From SKVR01 sp964453995 (GTDB taxonomy: Bacteria; Bacteroidota; Bacteroidia; Bacteroidales; UBA7960): 64,000 bases of DNA. Made by a program: the position numbers and the translations under genes. Of this stretch, positions 1-10,119 are shown piece by piece (the first letter of the stretch is position 1; the number at the start of each line of letters is the position of its first letter). Where the stretch lies: the NCBI GenBank assembly GCA_964453995.1, contig CAYVQC010000011.1, positions 22,640-86,639 on the forward strand. Direction: 5' to 3'. The notes beneath the pieces are model-generated. The model ran no database searches and was not told the DNA's origin. It saw only the letters and a program-made list of their open reading frames with translations.

Positions 1-409
1 TGAATAGGCCGCGCAAACGGATCAGATCTCTGGGCAACTGGTCCGCCGATGCCATCCGGATTACCTGCATCAACCTGCGGGCTTCTTCCACCACCTTGCG
101 AACTTCTTCATTCTCTTTCAGCATCACATCTACAGGGTGCCCCTGGGGTACTTCTTTTGTACCCGTAAGATCAACGTGTCCACGCAATACCGAAGCATGC
201 ACATCGCACAATTTCAATACCTCTTCCTCAGGGAGGCCTTCGCTGATAAGCTCCTGCTCAACCTCTACAACCTCTCCATAAGGTATCTGGCTTAAGCTTT
301 CCACCAATTCATGTTTTACACTTGCCTCCGACTCACCTTTATGAAGTTTCAGGATGAGTTCTTTCAGTTTGGCTTTTCGCGCTTCTGAGTTATTTATCAA
401 TTCGCTCAT
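1..409 (-). CDS. DUF438 domain protein, N-terminal part (cut by window edge)
   Basis: Read on the minus strand from ATG at 407-409, an open frame of 136 codons runs off the left edge. It begins MSELINNSEARKAKLKELIL and contains KLHKGE, a KLCDVHASVLRG stretch near residues 70-80 and GHPVDVMLKENEEV near residue 95. This order (helical start, LHKGE, QELISEGLPEEEVLKLCDVH, HPV..KENE) is characteristic of the DUF438 module. In known proteins that module is usually followed by a hemerythrin-like metal-binding domain and often a PAS domain, giving soluble sensors of roughly 400 residues. Here those parts would lie to the left of the window, so the full architecture and function cannot be confirmed. 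The family call rests on remembered sequence patterns; the reading frame itself is clear. Confidence 0.8.
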   Translation of the reverse strand, partial: MSELINNSEARKAKLKELILKLHKGESEASVKHELVESLSQIPYGEVVEVEQELISEGLPEEEVLKLCDVHASVLRGHVDLTGTKEVPQGHPVDVMLKENEEVRKVVEEARRLMQVIRMASADQLPRDLIRLRGLF

Positions 410-564
410 AATACTCTTATTTACAATATCCTACAAAACAAAATCTGGGTTGAAAATATAAAGGTAAGCAATATTTAGGAAAGAAAGTACTGCTTTACCA
501 GATTTAATTGGTAATATGGCCCAAACAAAAAAGAAGGGAAAAACCGGGATACTTTAGGAAAAAA

Positions 565-640
565 AGGTGGAGGCTGCCTTAATAGTTCTCCCCGGCCGAT
601 AAGCTCAGGTTACATAAGGCTTTTGAAACAGCCTCCACCT
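565..640 (-). terminator. Long-loop inverted repeat, likely terminator of the 662-5950 gene
   Basis: A perfect 12-base inverted repeat, AGGTGGAGGCTG at 565-576 and CAGCCTCCACCT at 629-640, encloses a 52-base loop. On the minus strand the second arm is followed directly by a run of T, the layout of an intrinsic terminator for the gene whose stop is at 662. Its ends resemble the GGCTGTCTCAAAA-type repeats found elsewhere in the window. Confidence 0.6.
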
Positions 641-661
641 ATAATCCTGTTTGTTGGATTC

Positions 662-3600
662 TTATTGCAAAATCAACTTATGGATTATGAGCTGATTACT
701 GGTAACAACATGGACAAAATAGATCCCACGGTCCATTTTATCCACCTGTACCTGATAATGGACCGACATGGGCCTGTCATACCAAACCACCCTGCCCGAA
801 ACATCAATGATTTGTACCTGGGTGATGACATCCTTGTTTTCTATGTTAACCAGGGTTGTAGCAGGATTTGGATACATAATAAAATGATGCCCTTCTGTTT
901 CGTTCCATCCTAAAGCTGTAAGGATGTAACTCACCGATCCTGTAATACTGCCATCATCATGCAAGGTAAAAGTCAGATTTTCCCCTTCCGGAAGCAACCA
1001 TATGCCATTTTCAGTACCATCATCTTCGGTAATGCCCCACTGGTAAGTACCCGGAAGCACATTGAGCGTAACGGTCCAGAAATGGGGTGGTCCCTGGCTT
1101 AGGGAAACATCTTCCCATTGTGGGGTTGTCATCTCTCCCTTAATATGCAGAGACTGGTAAGTCTGGCTTTGATCGAGCACAGTAAAAGTTACAGGTTTGG
1201 TAAGATCGGGCATTTCTTCTATGGTAAAGGCAAGGGAGACCATCTGGGAATGACCGGTGGTGTAATGTGCCTTTACCCCTGCTGTATGCTGCCCTGCCGG
1301 CAAGCCGGTAAAGAGATAGGACGTTTCCGTATACTCCTGTACTACCGGTACATTGTTCAGATAAACCGTATATTCCAGCAATGCCTTTGGGGCCTCATTG
1401 CTCCATGAAAAGAGAGCCTCTCCGGGTTCGAGACCCTGTGTGGTTATTTCAAGGCCAACAGGTTCGGCAAGAATCTCTTCCAAAACAACAGTATAAACCA
1501 ATGAATCCTGGATCTCCACTGTGGCAAGGTACTGATGGAAATGATCGCGACTCACCTGCAGTGTATAGTTTCCTTTGTAAACATTATGGAAGAAAGCCTG
1601 CCCGTCTGGGCCCACCACCTGTGCGTAGGTGTCCTGCTCATTTTCGTTGCTGGTCAGCAGTACCTGTGCACCATTGGGATTATCACCCGAATTTGTTTCC
1701 ACCATGATGGTCACCGGCACGCCATGCAACATTTCAAAAGCCAGGGTTACAACATCAGAAGTACCGGTAGGGTAAACCGATTGCACCCCTGCCAGATAAT
1801 CCCCTTCAGCAAGAGCTTCAAAAAGGTATTGTGTTGCTGTTACATTTTCAGCCACAGGATTTTCAAGGTCGTTGAGGAAGATGTTGTACCCCTGAAGATC
1901 TTTGTGCGCATTGCTACCAGCACAATCGGTCCGGGGATTACCAATGACTCTTTCTTGTGCCAGCTCAAAGAAGCTGAAGAAGTTTTCTTCAATGGGCTCG
2001 TCAGTAATTGTTGCCATGGCATTTCCAAATTCGAGTTCTTCAAAGTCAGCACCATAGGCTCTAATGGCAAAGTTCCTGTAAAAATCATAGTTTTCTATGG
2101 GTGAGAAATCTACCGAATTGATATCGGTGGTAACGTAATGGGTAAGCTCCTGGAAACCCCACTCTTCGTCATTTCCACTGTCCATTCCTAATCCTATAAA
2201 CCCATTATGGGAAACCCCTATTAAAAAACCATTGGGAGCATGCACAGGAGTGGAGAATTCGTACGTGTTCCATTGAAGGTCTACATTGGGAACATTGGAC
2301 ATGAAGTAGAGAATATTTTGCCTGTCGGGATGGCCGTTCTCGTCCAGGCCAATTACCCAAACAGAAACATTCAGGTGAGGCCCACCAACATCGGTGAGAT
2401 ACCATGACATTTCTGTAAGAGTAGCCCTATGGCGGTGCACCGAGCCTAATACCGAACCGGTGGTTCCGTTATTAGCTCCAAGCTGGCCAGTAACAACACC
2501 CTCGTCCCAGCGAAACTCACGGTTGAATCCAAGGTACCAACTCAGCAGGGCATCCCCTTCCCCTTCCTGGTCCATATCAATGGAAAGCGCACCGGGAAAT
2601 CCCAGCGTTTTTATCATTACCAATGCACCCAATGCAGTATCTTCTGTTATCTGGACATCTTCCTGGATGAACAAATCATACCCTGATGCTTCAATCGTAA
2701 GGGTATACAATCCTTCAAAAACATTTTCCATGGCAAAAACCCCATCTTCCCCAGTATAGGTCGTAAAAAGGCCCGGTCCATCGAGGGTTACCAGTGCATT
2801 GGACACAATGAGGGCATCGTTGCCTTCCACCGTGCCAGAAACGGTAAATTCATCAAGCATTGCAATTGTCGCATTGGTTACTGTATTTCCTCCTGCTGTT
2901 ACCACCACACCTTCCATGATCAGTGTTTCATATCCATATTTGCTGAATTGCAGCTCATAATTACCTTCTGGAAGATAGGGCAACTGGAAGCTACCATCGT
3001 TATGTGTAGATACTTCAATATGGGTTTCAAGAGGTTTTACTATTACTCCTTCCAGGGGATTTTCACCATCGGAAACGATACCCGAGATGGTTCCCATCCC
3101 ATCGGTAGAAAAGAACATGGTAATATTAGGGAAATGGTGCACTGCGGTTCCCGCCAGATCGGGGTTCATGGGATCGAAGGGGTTGTTGTCGCGATTGGCT
3201 CGGCGGCCCCGGTAAGATCCTTCATCAACAGTGTTGGAAAAGTTTTGCAACCCGGTCCATACATCATCTGCCTTGCTGTTGTATATCACCAGGTTACCCC
3301 CGTTATAATCGTATGGTGTGTTCAACTCAATGAGGATGCTGTTTTGCCCTTCAGGGAAATCTACCGTACCATCGAAAACAAGGGTAAGGTCAGAGGGATC
3401 AATCCACCCTTGCACCAGGTTCTCCTCTTGGGTTTCGCCCATCCATATTTTGATACTCTTTTCCATGTAGTCGACCTTAAAATCGTTGTAGTACTGAATG
3501 GCGGTGATTTGCCCTCCCCCCATGGCAATTTCTTCTTTGTAATAAATGGTTTGGTTGAGACTGTGATGCATGATGAAATTGTAGGGGTCGCGCGTGAGGA

Positions 3601-5950
3601 AATCGCCATTGCCAATACTCACTGCCCATGTATTGGCAGGTTGGGTTACCACCTGGATGGATGAAGACTGATTGTTTTCAGGCAACTGATCGGCAGCCAA
3701 CTCTACCATGGCGTAAACAGAGGTAGAGTCCGGTTCTCCAGTTGCGGGGGTCCATGCCAGCTGGTAATCAATAGTTTGCGAAAAATCAATGGGTAGCCCA
3801 TCAGCAGACGCCAGTTCAGTACCATCTTCCTTCATCAGTTTTACAGAATAATCGTTTTGGCTCAGGGCGCCCAGGTTGCGTACCTGTATAGTGTAAAAGT
3901 TTTCGACTCCCTGGGTGGGAAATTTGCTCCCATCAATGGCAACGGCCTTCAGATCATGATCGAAAACCGGCTCAATGATTATATCGTCAACATCCCATTC
4001 GTACAGGGCAAAATTATCCCCGGAAAAACGCAATGCTAACCTCATTGACTCAACAAGAGGCGGTATATCCACAAAAACTTCCTCATCAGTAGCAGGAACA
4101 TCCCCATCCACATCCTGCTCAAATACTGCTTGCCAGGTATTGCCATCATCAAAGGAAACTTCAACTCCAATGTTTGCATCCACAAAATCCATCCACTCGC
4201 TCAGAAAATGCTTCCACAATATCCTCACCCTGGTAAAACCCTGTGTATCTACAGACCGGCTGATCAGGCGGGCAGTTCCTTCAAAATGAGGCAGATAGTC
4301 GAGCCGCATCTGCGGAATGACGCCACCGGCGGTGTTTTCATCAATGGTTCGCCAATTGATCTGCTGACCGTCGGTTTCAACATGCCAGCCCGGGGGAACC
4401 TTGTATACAGGGTAATTAAAATTTTCAAAGAACAAGAAATGACCTGGTTGAAGCAGTGCCACATTGGAGAAGTCGCTTCCGCCCACACCTTGTGGGTTTT
4501 CTGCCTGCACCAGGTAATAATAGTTCCCTATTTCCGGTACAGCAGTGTCGAGAAATTGATTTGCAGTAATCTGGGATACCAGAGTATCATTTCCGGGCAT
4601 CCTGATGATGGTGTATGTTGTTTCCGCCGGATCGATGTAGCCTCCATAAAGACCTGTTGCAGGTACGTTCCAGGAAATGAGGCCATCATCATCCTGGGCA
4701 GTAAGAATGATAGAAGAAGGTGATGCCGGTGTATCGAAGCCCACAAAAGGATACGCACTGGTTTTAGCACCCTGCCCCTGTTCATTGATACCATACACAC
4801 GGTACCAGTAAGATCCTTCTTCTTCGATCTGATAGTCGGTGAAAGACATGGCAGCTCCTGGGGTAGGGTTTTCAATGGTATGGATCACAGTGCCATTGCG
4901 CTCTATCACCACATCTGTAAGTTGTGTAAGAATTTCTCCGTTGAACTGCAGGGAAGGGTTATTCCACGAAAGGGAAACATGCATCTGGCCCAAATCGCCG
5001 GGTTGTGCGGTAAAAGCAGAAACAGCAGCTGGTGCAGTGGGTTGTGCCCAGCTGTAAGGAATGGCAAATCCGGCTACCTGGGCATAGTAGGAACCAATAA
5101 ATGTTTCCTGTGCATTTTGGGTATTGATGGTATACAGCGCACCACCCAGCAACCCGTTGAATAAGGTTCCGTAGAGAATCCCATTGTCACGGTCAAAAGC
5201 CAGGTCTTGTGCATAGTTAATATTCAGGTCCAGTTGGCCGATCCATGTTCCCTGCCCCGTTGCAGGATTTACCGAAAACAGGCCATTGTTATCGATCTTC
5301 AGGGCATAAAGATTGCCCGCATTATCACCGGCCAGCCCGATCACAATGCCATCGGTGATGTTACCCACAAGTGTAGCAGCCCCGTTTTGCAGGTCAATGG
5401 TAAAAAGTGCCGACATTTCGCCCAGAATCCCTGAGGCATACATGGTACTCGTTAGTGGATCATAGGCCAGGCTGGTAAGGCTATAACCTGTATATCCAAC
5501 AAGGTTGTATTCACCTGAGACAGGGTTGATGGTATACAACCCCGATGTTGAACTGGAGTGACTTACCGCATACCAGATATCGTCGGCAATATCTGCACCC
5601 GCCATCCAAAGGGTTTCACCATCTACCTGGGAAACAGAAGATAGTGCCCCCGTATTCAGGTCAATGCCCACAGGACCTTCGGGTGTATCAGAAACTCCCT
5701 GGCTAACCACCCAACCATAAGCCTGGTGGTTGTTGCGCAAGCGGGGGAATAAGTTTTCGGAAGAAGTTCTCTCGCCCTGGTAAACATAACGGGTGGCCGC
5801 GGGTGGATCTGCCTCAGTGGAATTATGTCTTTCTACGCGCACATGTGTGCCAAGCTTTTCTTGTTCTGCAGGGAACTGTGTGTAGTTATCCTGACCATAC
5901 ATAAAAAAGCTCAGGACAAAAAATGAACAGAGGAATAAAATTTTCTTCAT
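662..5950 (-). CDS. Very large secreted multidomain protein with T9SS C-terminal sorting domain
   Basis: A 1762-residue protein that starts with a Sec signal peptide (MKKILFLCSFFVLSFFMYGQ). Residues about 75-300 are repeats of LYTINPVSGE type that look like a beta-propeller. About 303-500 hold two fibronectin III-like modules, about 508-661 a jelly-roll domain of the cleaved-adhesin/MAM kind (starts FENFNYPVYKVPPGW), and about 665-775 a CARDB-like module (VRNLGALSQNDYSV). Two carboxypeptidase-regulatory-like beta-sandwiches follow at about 950-1110 (SGIVSDGENPLEGV), then further FN3-like segments. The C-terminal 75 residues (FIMYPNPATTLVNIENK ... GIYFVHV) are a type A T9SS sorting domain. It is therefore predicted to cross the outer membrane by T9SS and be anchored or released at the surface. 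No catalytic domain is recognised; adhesion or binding is inference. The next T9SS cargo gene lies upstream on the same strand. Confidence 0.85.
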   Translation of the reverse strand: MKKILFLCSFFVLSFFMYGQDNYTQFPAEQEKLGTHVRVERHNSTEADPPAATRYVYQGERTSSENLFPRLRNNHQAYGWVVSQGVSDTPEGPVGIDLNTGALSSVSQVDGETLWMAGADIADDIWYAVSHSSSTSGLYTINPVSGEYNLVGYTGYSLTSLAYDPLTSTMYASGILGEMSALFTIDLQNGAATLVGNITDGIVIGLAGDNAGNLYALKIDNNGLFSVNPATGQGTWIGQLDLNINYAQDLAFDRDNGILYGTLFNGLLGGALYTINTQNAQETFIGSYYAQVAGFAIPYSWAQPTAPAAVSAFTAQPGDLGQMHVSLSWNNPSLQFNGEILTQLTDVVIERNGTVIHTIENPTPGAAMSFTDYQIEEEGSYWYRVYGINEQGQGAKTSAYPFVGFDTPASPSSIILTAQDDDGLISWNVPATGLYGGYIDPAETTYTIIRMPGNDTLVSQITANQFLDTAVPEIGNYYYLVQAENPQGVGGSDFSNVALLQPGHFLFFENFNYPVYKVPPGWHVETDGQQINWRTIDENTAGGVIPQMRLDYLPHFEGTARLISRSVDTQGFTRVRILWKHFLSEWMDFVDANIGVEVSFDDGNTWQAVFEQDVDGDVPATDEEVFVDIPPLVESMRLALRFSGDNFALYEWDVDDIIIEPVFDHDLKAVAIDGSKFPTQGVENFYTIQVRNLGALSQNDYSVKLMKEDGTELASADGLPIDFSQTIDYQLAWTPATGEPDSTSVYAMVELAADQLPENNQSSSIQVVTQPANTWAVSIGNGDFLTRDPYNFIMHHSLNQTIYYKEEIAMGGGQITAIQYYNDFKVDYMEKSIKIWMGETQEENLVQGWIDPSDLTLVFDGTVDFPEGQNSILIELNTPYDYNGGNLVIYNSKADDVWTGLQNFSNTVDEGSYRGRRANRDNNPFDPMNPDLAGTAVHHFPNITMFFSTDGMGTISGIVSDGENPLEGVIVKPLETHIEVSTHNDGSFQLPYLPEGNYELQFSKYGYETLIMEGVVVTAGGNTVTNATIAMLDEFTVSGTVEGNDALIVSNALVTLDGPGLFTTYTGEDGVFAMENVFEGLYTLTIEASGYDLFIQEDVQITEDTALGALVMIKTLGFPGALSIDMDQEGEGDALLSWYLGFNREFRWDEGVVTGQLGANNGTTGSVLGSVHRHRATLTEMSWYLTDVGGPHLNVSVWVIGLDENGHPDRQNILYFMSNVPNVDLQWNTYEFSTPVHAPNGFLIGVSHNGFIGLGMDSGNDEEWGFQELTHYVTTDINSVDFSPIENYDFYRNFAIRAYGADFEELEFGNAMATITDEPIEENFFSFFELAQERVIGNPRTDCAGSNAHKDLQGYNIFLNDLENPVAENVTATQYLFEALAEGDYLAGVQSVYPTGTSDVVTLAFEMLHGVPVTIMVETNSGDNPNGAQVLLTSNENEQDTYAQVVGPDGQAFFHNVYKGNYTLQVSRDHFHQYLATVEIQDSLVYTVVLEEILAEPVGLEITTQGLEPGEALFSWSNEAPKALLEYTVYLNNVPVVQEYTETSYLFTGLPAGQHTAGVKAHYTTGHSQMVSLAFTIEEMPDLTKPVTFTVLDQSQTYQSLHIKGEMTTPQWEDVSLSQGPPHFWTVTLNVLPGTYQWGITEDDGTENGIWLLPEGENLTFTLHDDGSITGSVSYILTALGWNETEGHHFIMYPNPATTLVNIENKDVITQVQIIDVSGRVVWYDRPMSVHYQVQVDKMDRGIYFVHVVTSNQLIIHKLILQ

Positions 5951-6083
5951 TGGGATAGTTTTATGTTTTTCAGTTATTTCAGGGGTGATAATATCGTGCG
6001 GATTGGTTCATATAATCAGCCTTACCACTATACCCAGGGCATTGGTATCGGGATGAAGCAAGCTAATTTTTCAGATATTAAAA

Positions 6084-6116
6084 GGAAAGCCTGTGCGCCC
6101 AGACCCACAGGCTTCC
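6084..6116 (-). terminator. Hairpin terminator after the 6260-9670 gene
   Basis: AAGCCTGTG at 6087-6095 pairs with CACAGGCTT at 6106-6114, extended by GG/CC, with an 10-base loop. On the minus strand it is followed by CTTTCCTTTTAA, a modest T-rich tail. It lies between the two T9SS genes, 144 bases past the stop of the upstream one. The rest of 5951-6259 shows no gene; it should hold the promoter of the 5950 gene, but I see no clear TAnnTTTG box. Confidence 0.5.
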
Positions 6117-6259
6117 CGAGTATTCTTTACAAAATACTTAGTCCACTCCAACACTGCAAAACCCCCACTCTGCATTTACAGGAAGTTCGCAGCATATTAC
6201 AATTCTTATAATTATAACGAAGTCCATAATAGGAGTGATCTGATCTAAATACCAGTATT

Positions 6260-9200
6260 CTATCTATCCAAAATAAGCAGCCTGTTGCGGTAAACAGTAT
6301 TGTTGATGCTGATCTCGTAGAAGTATACACCTTCTCCCAGCAAACTGCCGTCGGATGAACGACCGTTCCAGCGGTATTCATTCACACCAGCCTGAAATGT
6401 AAGATTGTTAATCCGGTGCACCACCCTCCCGTTGCTGTCATAAAAAGTGAAGGAAACAGGGCTGTCCTGTACAAGCGAAAATACTATCCGGGTATGATCG
6501 CTAAAGGGGTTGGGATAGCAAAATGCTTCGGCCAGATAGGGATTGATAAGGTCTGCATAGGTTCCATCGGGGCTCATTTCGATGTTGAGGGCGATATTTT
6601 CATCTACCACAACAAAATCACCGGTGTAATCGTAATATCCTTCCCTGGTAGCAATAAAATCATAGTTGCCGGGATTGAGTACGGCAGTTACCAGTCCATT
6701 TGCATCGGTATTAAGGGTAATATCACCCGGTGTGATTACAATGGCTACATTTTCCAGGGGAACAGGAGTTTCTTCATCGCTGGTAACATTGAAAATAACA
6801 TTGTAAACAGGTTCGCTAGAGACAAGCTCCACATCTACCTGGATATCAGAATCTACCACCACAAAAAAATCACTTACCGTAGTATACCCGTTTTTGCTAA
6901 CGGTAAAGGCATATGTACCAGCAAACATGTCTGCCATAGCCATACCATCTGCATCAGTTTCCAGTACAATTTCATCAGAAGGGACGGAAATAGTAGCACC
7001 ATCAACAGGTGCGCCATTTTCATCAGTTACCTGGAAGGTTACATTGTAAAGGATAGGATCACCGCTTGGGCCGCCCGTATAGACCCCTATGTAGCCATTT
7101 CTCAGGCCGGCTACCACTTCCATGGTTCCGTTTCCTACCACATCGGGTATAGCACCCAATGCATCTACAGCGTCAGGCATGGGCATTTCCTTTAGTATAT
7201 CGCCATCGGCGCCATCCAGAAAATATACAAAGTTGTTGTTGAACAGGGTACCTACAGCAATCTCATTAGTACCATCCCCGGTCATATCACGAAGGACGGC
7301 AATATTCCAGCTTTGATCTTCGATGGGCGTATTCCACAAAATCTGGCCGTCCAGTCCTGAAATGGCTACAGCAGTATGCACTGAAGAATAGGCAGGTACT
7401 ATGTCAGAAAACCCATCATTATTAAGGTCTCCGGCGGCCCAGAAATCCAGAATAAGGGCATTCCCCAGGGATCCTGAGTATTCCATTGTTCCATCGGTAG
7501 CATCCATGAGGTAATAAACCCCGTTAAAACTTCCGGCAATAATATCAGGAATACCATCCTCAGTGATATCACTGATCTGTTCCAGGGCCCACACGGCGGT
7601 ACCGGCAGTGGTATACTCCCAAAGTATCGCTCCATTGATGCCGTTGATACCTAACACCCGGCCTTGTTGGCCCACACTGGTAGCACCGGCCACTACATCC
7701 GGTATTCCGTCGTTATTGAAATCTTCCACGGCTAGTACAGCATAGCCTGCAGCATTAAGAGGCGTATCCCAAATTACTTCGCCGTTTTGGCCGTTGAGCA
7801 GGAAGATCCTTTTGGGGCCGTTACCCAGGTTGTCATCACCGGTTGCTGCCAGCACATCCAGGAAGCCATTGCCATTGAAGTCGTATTTCACATCAACCAT
7901 ATACACCCAACCACCATCACCATACATTGCACTGGTTTCAAACCGCCAGATAATTTCTCCGGTAGCAGAAGAAAGAGCGGTAACAGCGCGGTCGCCCCAG
8001 GCGGTTCCCACAATAATATCAGGAATACCATCTTCATCCGCATCGCTTCCCAGTGCCAGGGCTTTGGGATATTCGGCCGTTCCCAGCTCTTTTTGCCACA
8101 ACACATCAGCATCGCCCGAAGCATTGCCATTAAATGCCCGAATGATGTTGTCTCTCGAACTAACAATTACATCCTGAAAACCATCATTGTTAACATCAGG
8201 AATAGCCATGATTGCCTTGGCTTGTGAACTGGATTCCTGGATCTGGTAATCCCATACCAGGTCACCAATAGGCATATCTAATTCCTCGGAAATCCCGGTG
8301 AGATTAACCACCACAACTGCCTGATCGCTGTTTACTGAAACAGCAGCTTCAGAGGTTACTTCACCAGCCACAGAAGGCTGAAACCAAATAGGTACTTTTA
8401 CACTATCTACAGGTTCCAGGGTAATGGGAAAAGAAACCATATGCCCCAGCCAGTAATGGTCGTCTTCCACATCGATGGCAGAGATTACCAGGTCGGCATC
8501 ACCCATATTGGCCAGGTGCAGGTATTGTTTGTTGGAAGAATTAAGACGTACAATACCATAATCTATCTCTTGCACGGTTTCAAGAAATGGTCCTGATGCC
8601 AGTCCGATGCCATTAAGGGTAATATTCGTATTGGGTGTATTAGGGTCGTTGGACTGAATTTCCACCACTGTTTCATAAATACCAGTTTCTACAGGAGAGA
8701 ATACCACATCAATGATTATTTCGCCGTCTGCAGGGACAGCAACAGGAAAAGTCTGATCTGTTGCAAAAGGTACGTTTTCAGGAAAAACCATATCATCCAG
8801 TACCAGCTCGCCATCACCGGTATTAGCAACAGTCATACTCCATGTAGCAGTATTGCCAACCGTTACGTTTTCATAGTCATGTGCTTCAGGAACAGAAATT
8901 ACGGGGGTACCTGCACCAGAAAGATTAACCTTGTAGAGAAAACTTTCGTTTGTTGCAGTGCGTGTTACATACCAAAGATAAGTACCGTCAAATACCACCC
9001 CGGAAGTTCTTTGGTCAGAACCGGGATACGTGGCAATGAGAGAACCATCGGGATTCACATGATGCAGTTGGGACGAATTGTATTCTGCTATCCAAAGAGT
9101 ATTATCCTGTATGGCAATATCCCAGGGTTGATCGGTAGGAGGAACAAAGCTGCTTACCTCCTCCCATACGTCACCATTTTGGGAAAGATGATGTATCGTA

Positions 9201-9670
9201 CCGGGATCAGGATAGTATGTATTGACCCAGAAATCGCCATCATCATAGGCGATACCCGACATATAGGTGTTGGGAAGGTCGAACTGCTCCAGGATATCTC
9301 CGGTGTTACTTAATTTAAAAGCAAAAGCAGGTGCTGAAGCGGTAGTACGATCGATGGACCAAAGATACTCCCCGTCCCAGGTAAGACCATAGGCATCATC
9401 ATGTGGTCCGGTAATAAACAATTCATTGGTACCAGTGGCAGGATCGAAACGGTAGATATGTTCTCCTACATTGCCACCATAGGAGCCAATATAAATGTAT
9501 TGTCCATCCCAGGCAAGGCCTGATGCATGAGAGTTTACAGGATAGACGGCAACCACCGACCATTGTCCGTTTTCATCGTCGCGGGGTTGCACATTATGAT
9601 TGCCAGCCTTTGCGAGCCATGCCCCGCAAAACAGCAATACCATTGAAATAAAAATGTAGTTCTTTTTCAT
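6260..9670 (-). CDS. Secreted FG-GAP/PQQ-like propeller protein with T9SS sorting domain
   Basis: The frame is open to 9739, but I start at the ATG at 9668-9670 because it gives a normal signal peptide (MKKNYIFISMVLLFCGAWLAKA); the product is 1136 residues. Residues about 25-250 contain DG.YLW/D...W repeats like a WD/SMP-30 propeller. About 255-360 is an ASH-type 'choice-of-anchor D' beta-sandwich (VANTGDGELVLDD ... SNDPNTPNT). About 490-860 has at least seven Asp-rich FG-GAP/VCBS repeats (DVNNDGFQDVIV, DFNNDGIPDVVAG, DITEDGIPDIIAG), which bind calcium in related proteins and form a propeller. Two carboxypeptidase-regulatory-like modules follow (about 870-1035). The end, from CYPNPFSDHTRIVFSL on, is a T9SS sorting domain with GVYFYEI. 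It is likely a surface or released protein; no enzyme motif is visible. Confidence 0.85.
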   Translation of the reverse strand: MKKNYIFISMVLLFCGAWLAKAGNHNVQPRDDENGQWSVVAVYPVNSHASGLAWDGQYIYIGSYGGNVGEHIYRFDPATGTNELFITGPHDDAYGLTWDGEYLWSIDRTTASAPAFAFKLSNTGDILEQFDLPNTYMSGIAYDDGDFWVNTYYPDPGTIHHLSQNGDVWEEVSSFVPPTDQPWDIAIQDNTLWIAEYNSSQLHHVNPDGSLIATYPGSDQRTSGVVFDGTYLWYVTRTATNESFLYKVNLSGAGTPVISVPEAHDYENVTVGNTATWSMTVANTGDGELVLDDMVFPENVPFATDQTFPVAVPADGEIIIDVVFSPVETGIYETVVEIQSNDPNTPNTNITLNGIGLASGPFLETVQEIDYGIVRLNSSNKQYLHLANMGDADLVISAIDVEDDHYWLGHMVSFPITLEPVDSVKVPIWFQPSVAGEVTSEAAVSVNSDQAVVVVNLTGISEELDMPIGDLVWDYQIQESSSQAKAIMAIPDVNNDGFQDVIVSSRDNIIRAFNGNASGDADVLWQKELGTAEYPKALALGSDADEDGIPDIIVGTAWGDRAVTALSSATGEIIWRFETSAMYGDGGWVYMVDVKYDFNGNGFLDVLAATGDDNLGNGPKRIFLLNGQNGEVIWDTPLNAAGYAVLAVEDFNNDGIPDVVAGATSVGQQGRVLGINGINGAILWEYTTAGTAVWALEQISDITEDGIPDIIAGSFNGVYYLMDATDGTMEYSGSLGNALILDFWAAGDLNNDGFSDIVPAYSSVHTAVAISGLDGQILWNTPIEDQSWNIAVLRDMTGDGTNEIAVGTLFNNNFVYFLDGADGDILKEMPMPDAVDALGAIPDVVGNGTMEVVAGLRNGYIGVYTGGPSGDPILYNVTFQVTDENGAPVDGATISVPSDEIVLETDADGMAMADMFAGTYAFTVSKNGYTTVSDFFVVVDSDIQVDVELVSSEPVYNVIFNVTSDEETPVPLENVAIVITPGDITLNTDANGLVTAVLNPGNYDFIATREGYYDYTGDFVVVDENIALNIEMSPDGTYADLINPYLAEAFCYPNPFSDHTRIVFSLVQDSPVSFTFYDSNGRVVHRINNLTFQAGVNEYRWNGRSSDGSLLGEGVYFYEISINNTVYRNRLLILDR

Positions 9671-10119
9671 GCGAGTGATTGTTTGGTTTGAGTTTAATGA
9701 ATTGTGTGTATTCCGGTTGTATCGTAATGGAAAATGCAAAGCCTATCCTTAAGGCAGGATATGATTACAGTAAAAATGTGCTTATGAATGAATAGAGTTT
9801 TTCCTTTGAAATGTTAAGCCGGTTATAATGAATCGCGGAGCGAATCCCATTATATGTTAAATCCCTGGTTTTTGCGATCTCCATACACCTCCTTTTATTC
9901 AGTACAATAACTTTAGGAGCTATAAAGCCGTTGAAACCCATAGTTTTTGGTTTTGGAACATCCCTAATCAGACCAAAAGTAGAAAAAATTCCTTAAATTG
10001 GACGGATTTGAGTACAATATCGAGAATGTGTGTGCCCCACAAACATAAAGCAAGATTTCATATTAAACAATAAGGGTTAGGTGGTATTTGAAAAAAAGAA
10101 ACATAAGTGTTGGCACTGA
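9671..10119. other. Gene-free stretch upstream of the T9SS gene
   Basis: About 450 bases with no convincing coding frame on either strand. It should hold the minus-strand promoter of the 6260-9670 gene. The nearest match is TAGGCTTTG on the minus strand near 9740-9750, with three rather than two bases between TA and TTTG. Around 9830-9860 there is GAATCGCGGAGCGAATCCC followed by TTAAATCCC, which recalls the hairpin-rich intergenic sequence at 22.2 kb. Nothing firmer can be said. Confidence 0.35.

Noticed and set aside
2948..3664. Long plus-strand open frame (238 codons) inside the first T9SS gene
   Set aside because: It is antisense to clearly coding sequence with intact domains; it has no recognisable protein features and arises from codon usage of the real gene.
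9671..9739. Upstream extension of the FG-GAP T9SS protein to 9739
   Set aside because: The extra 23 residues would precede the signal peptide; the ATG at 9670 gives a normal Sec signal.
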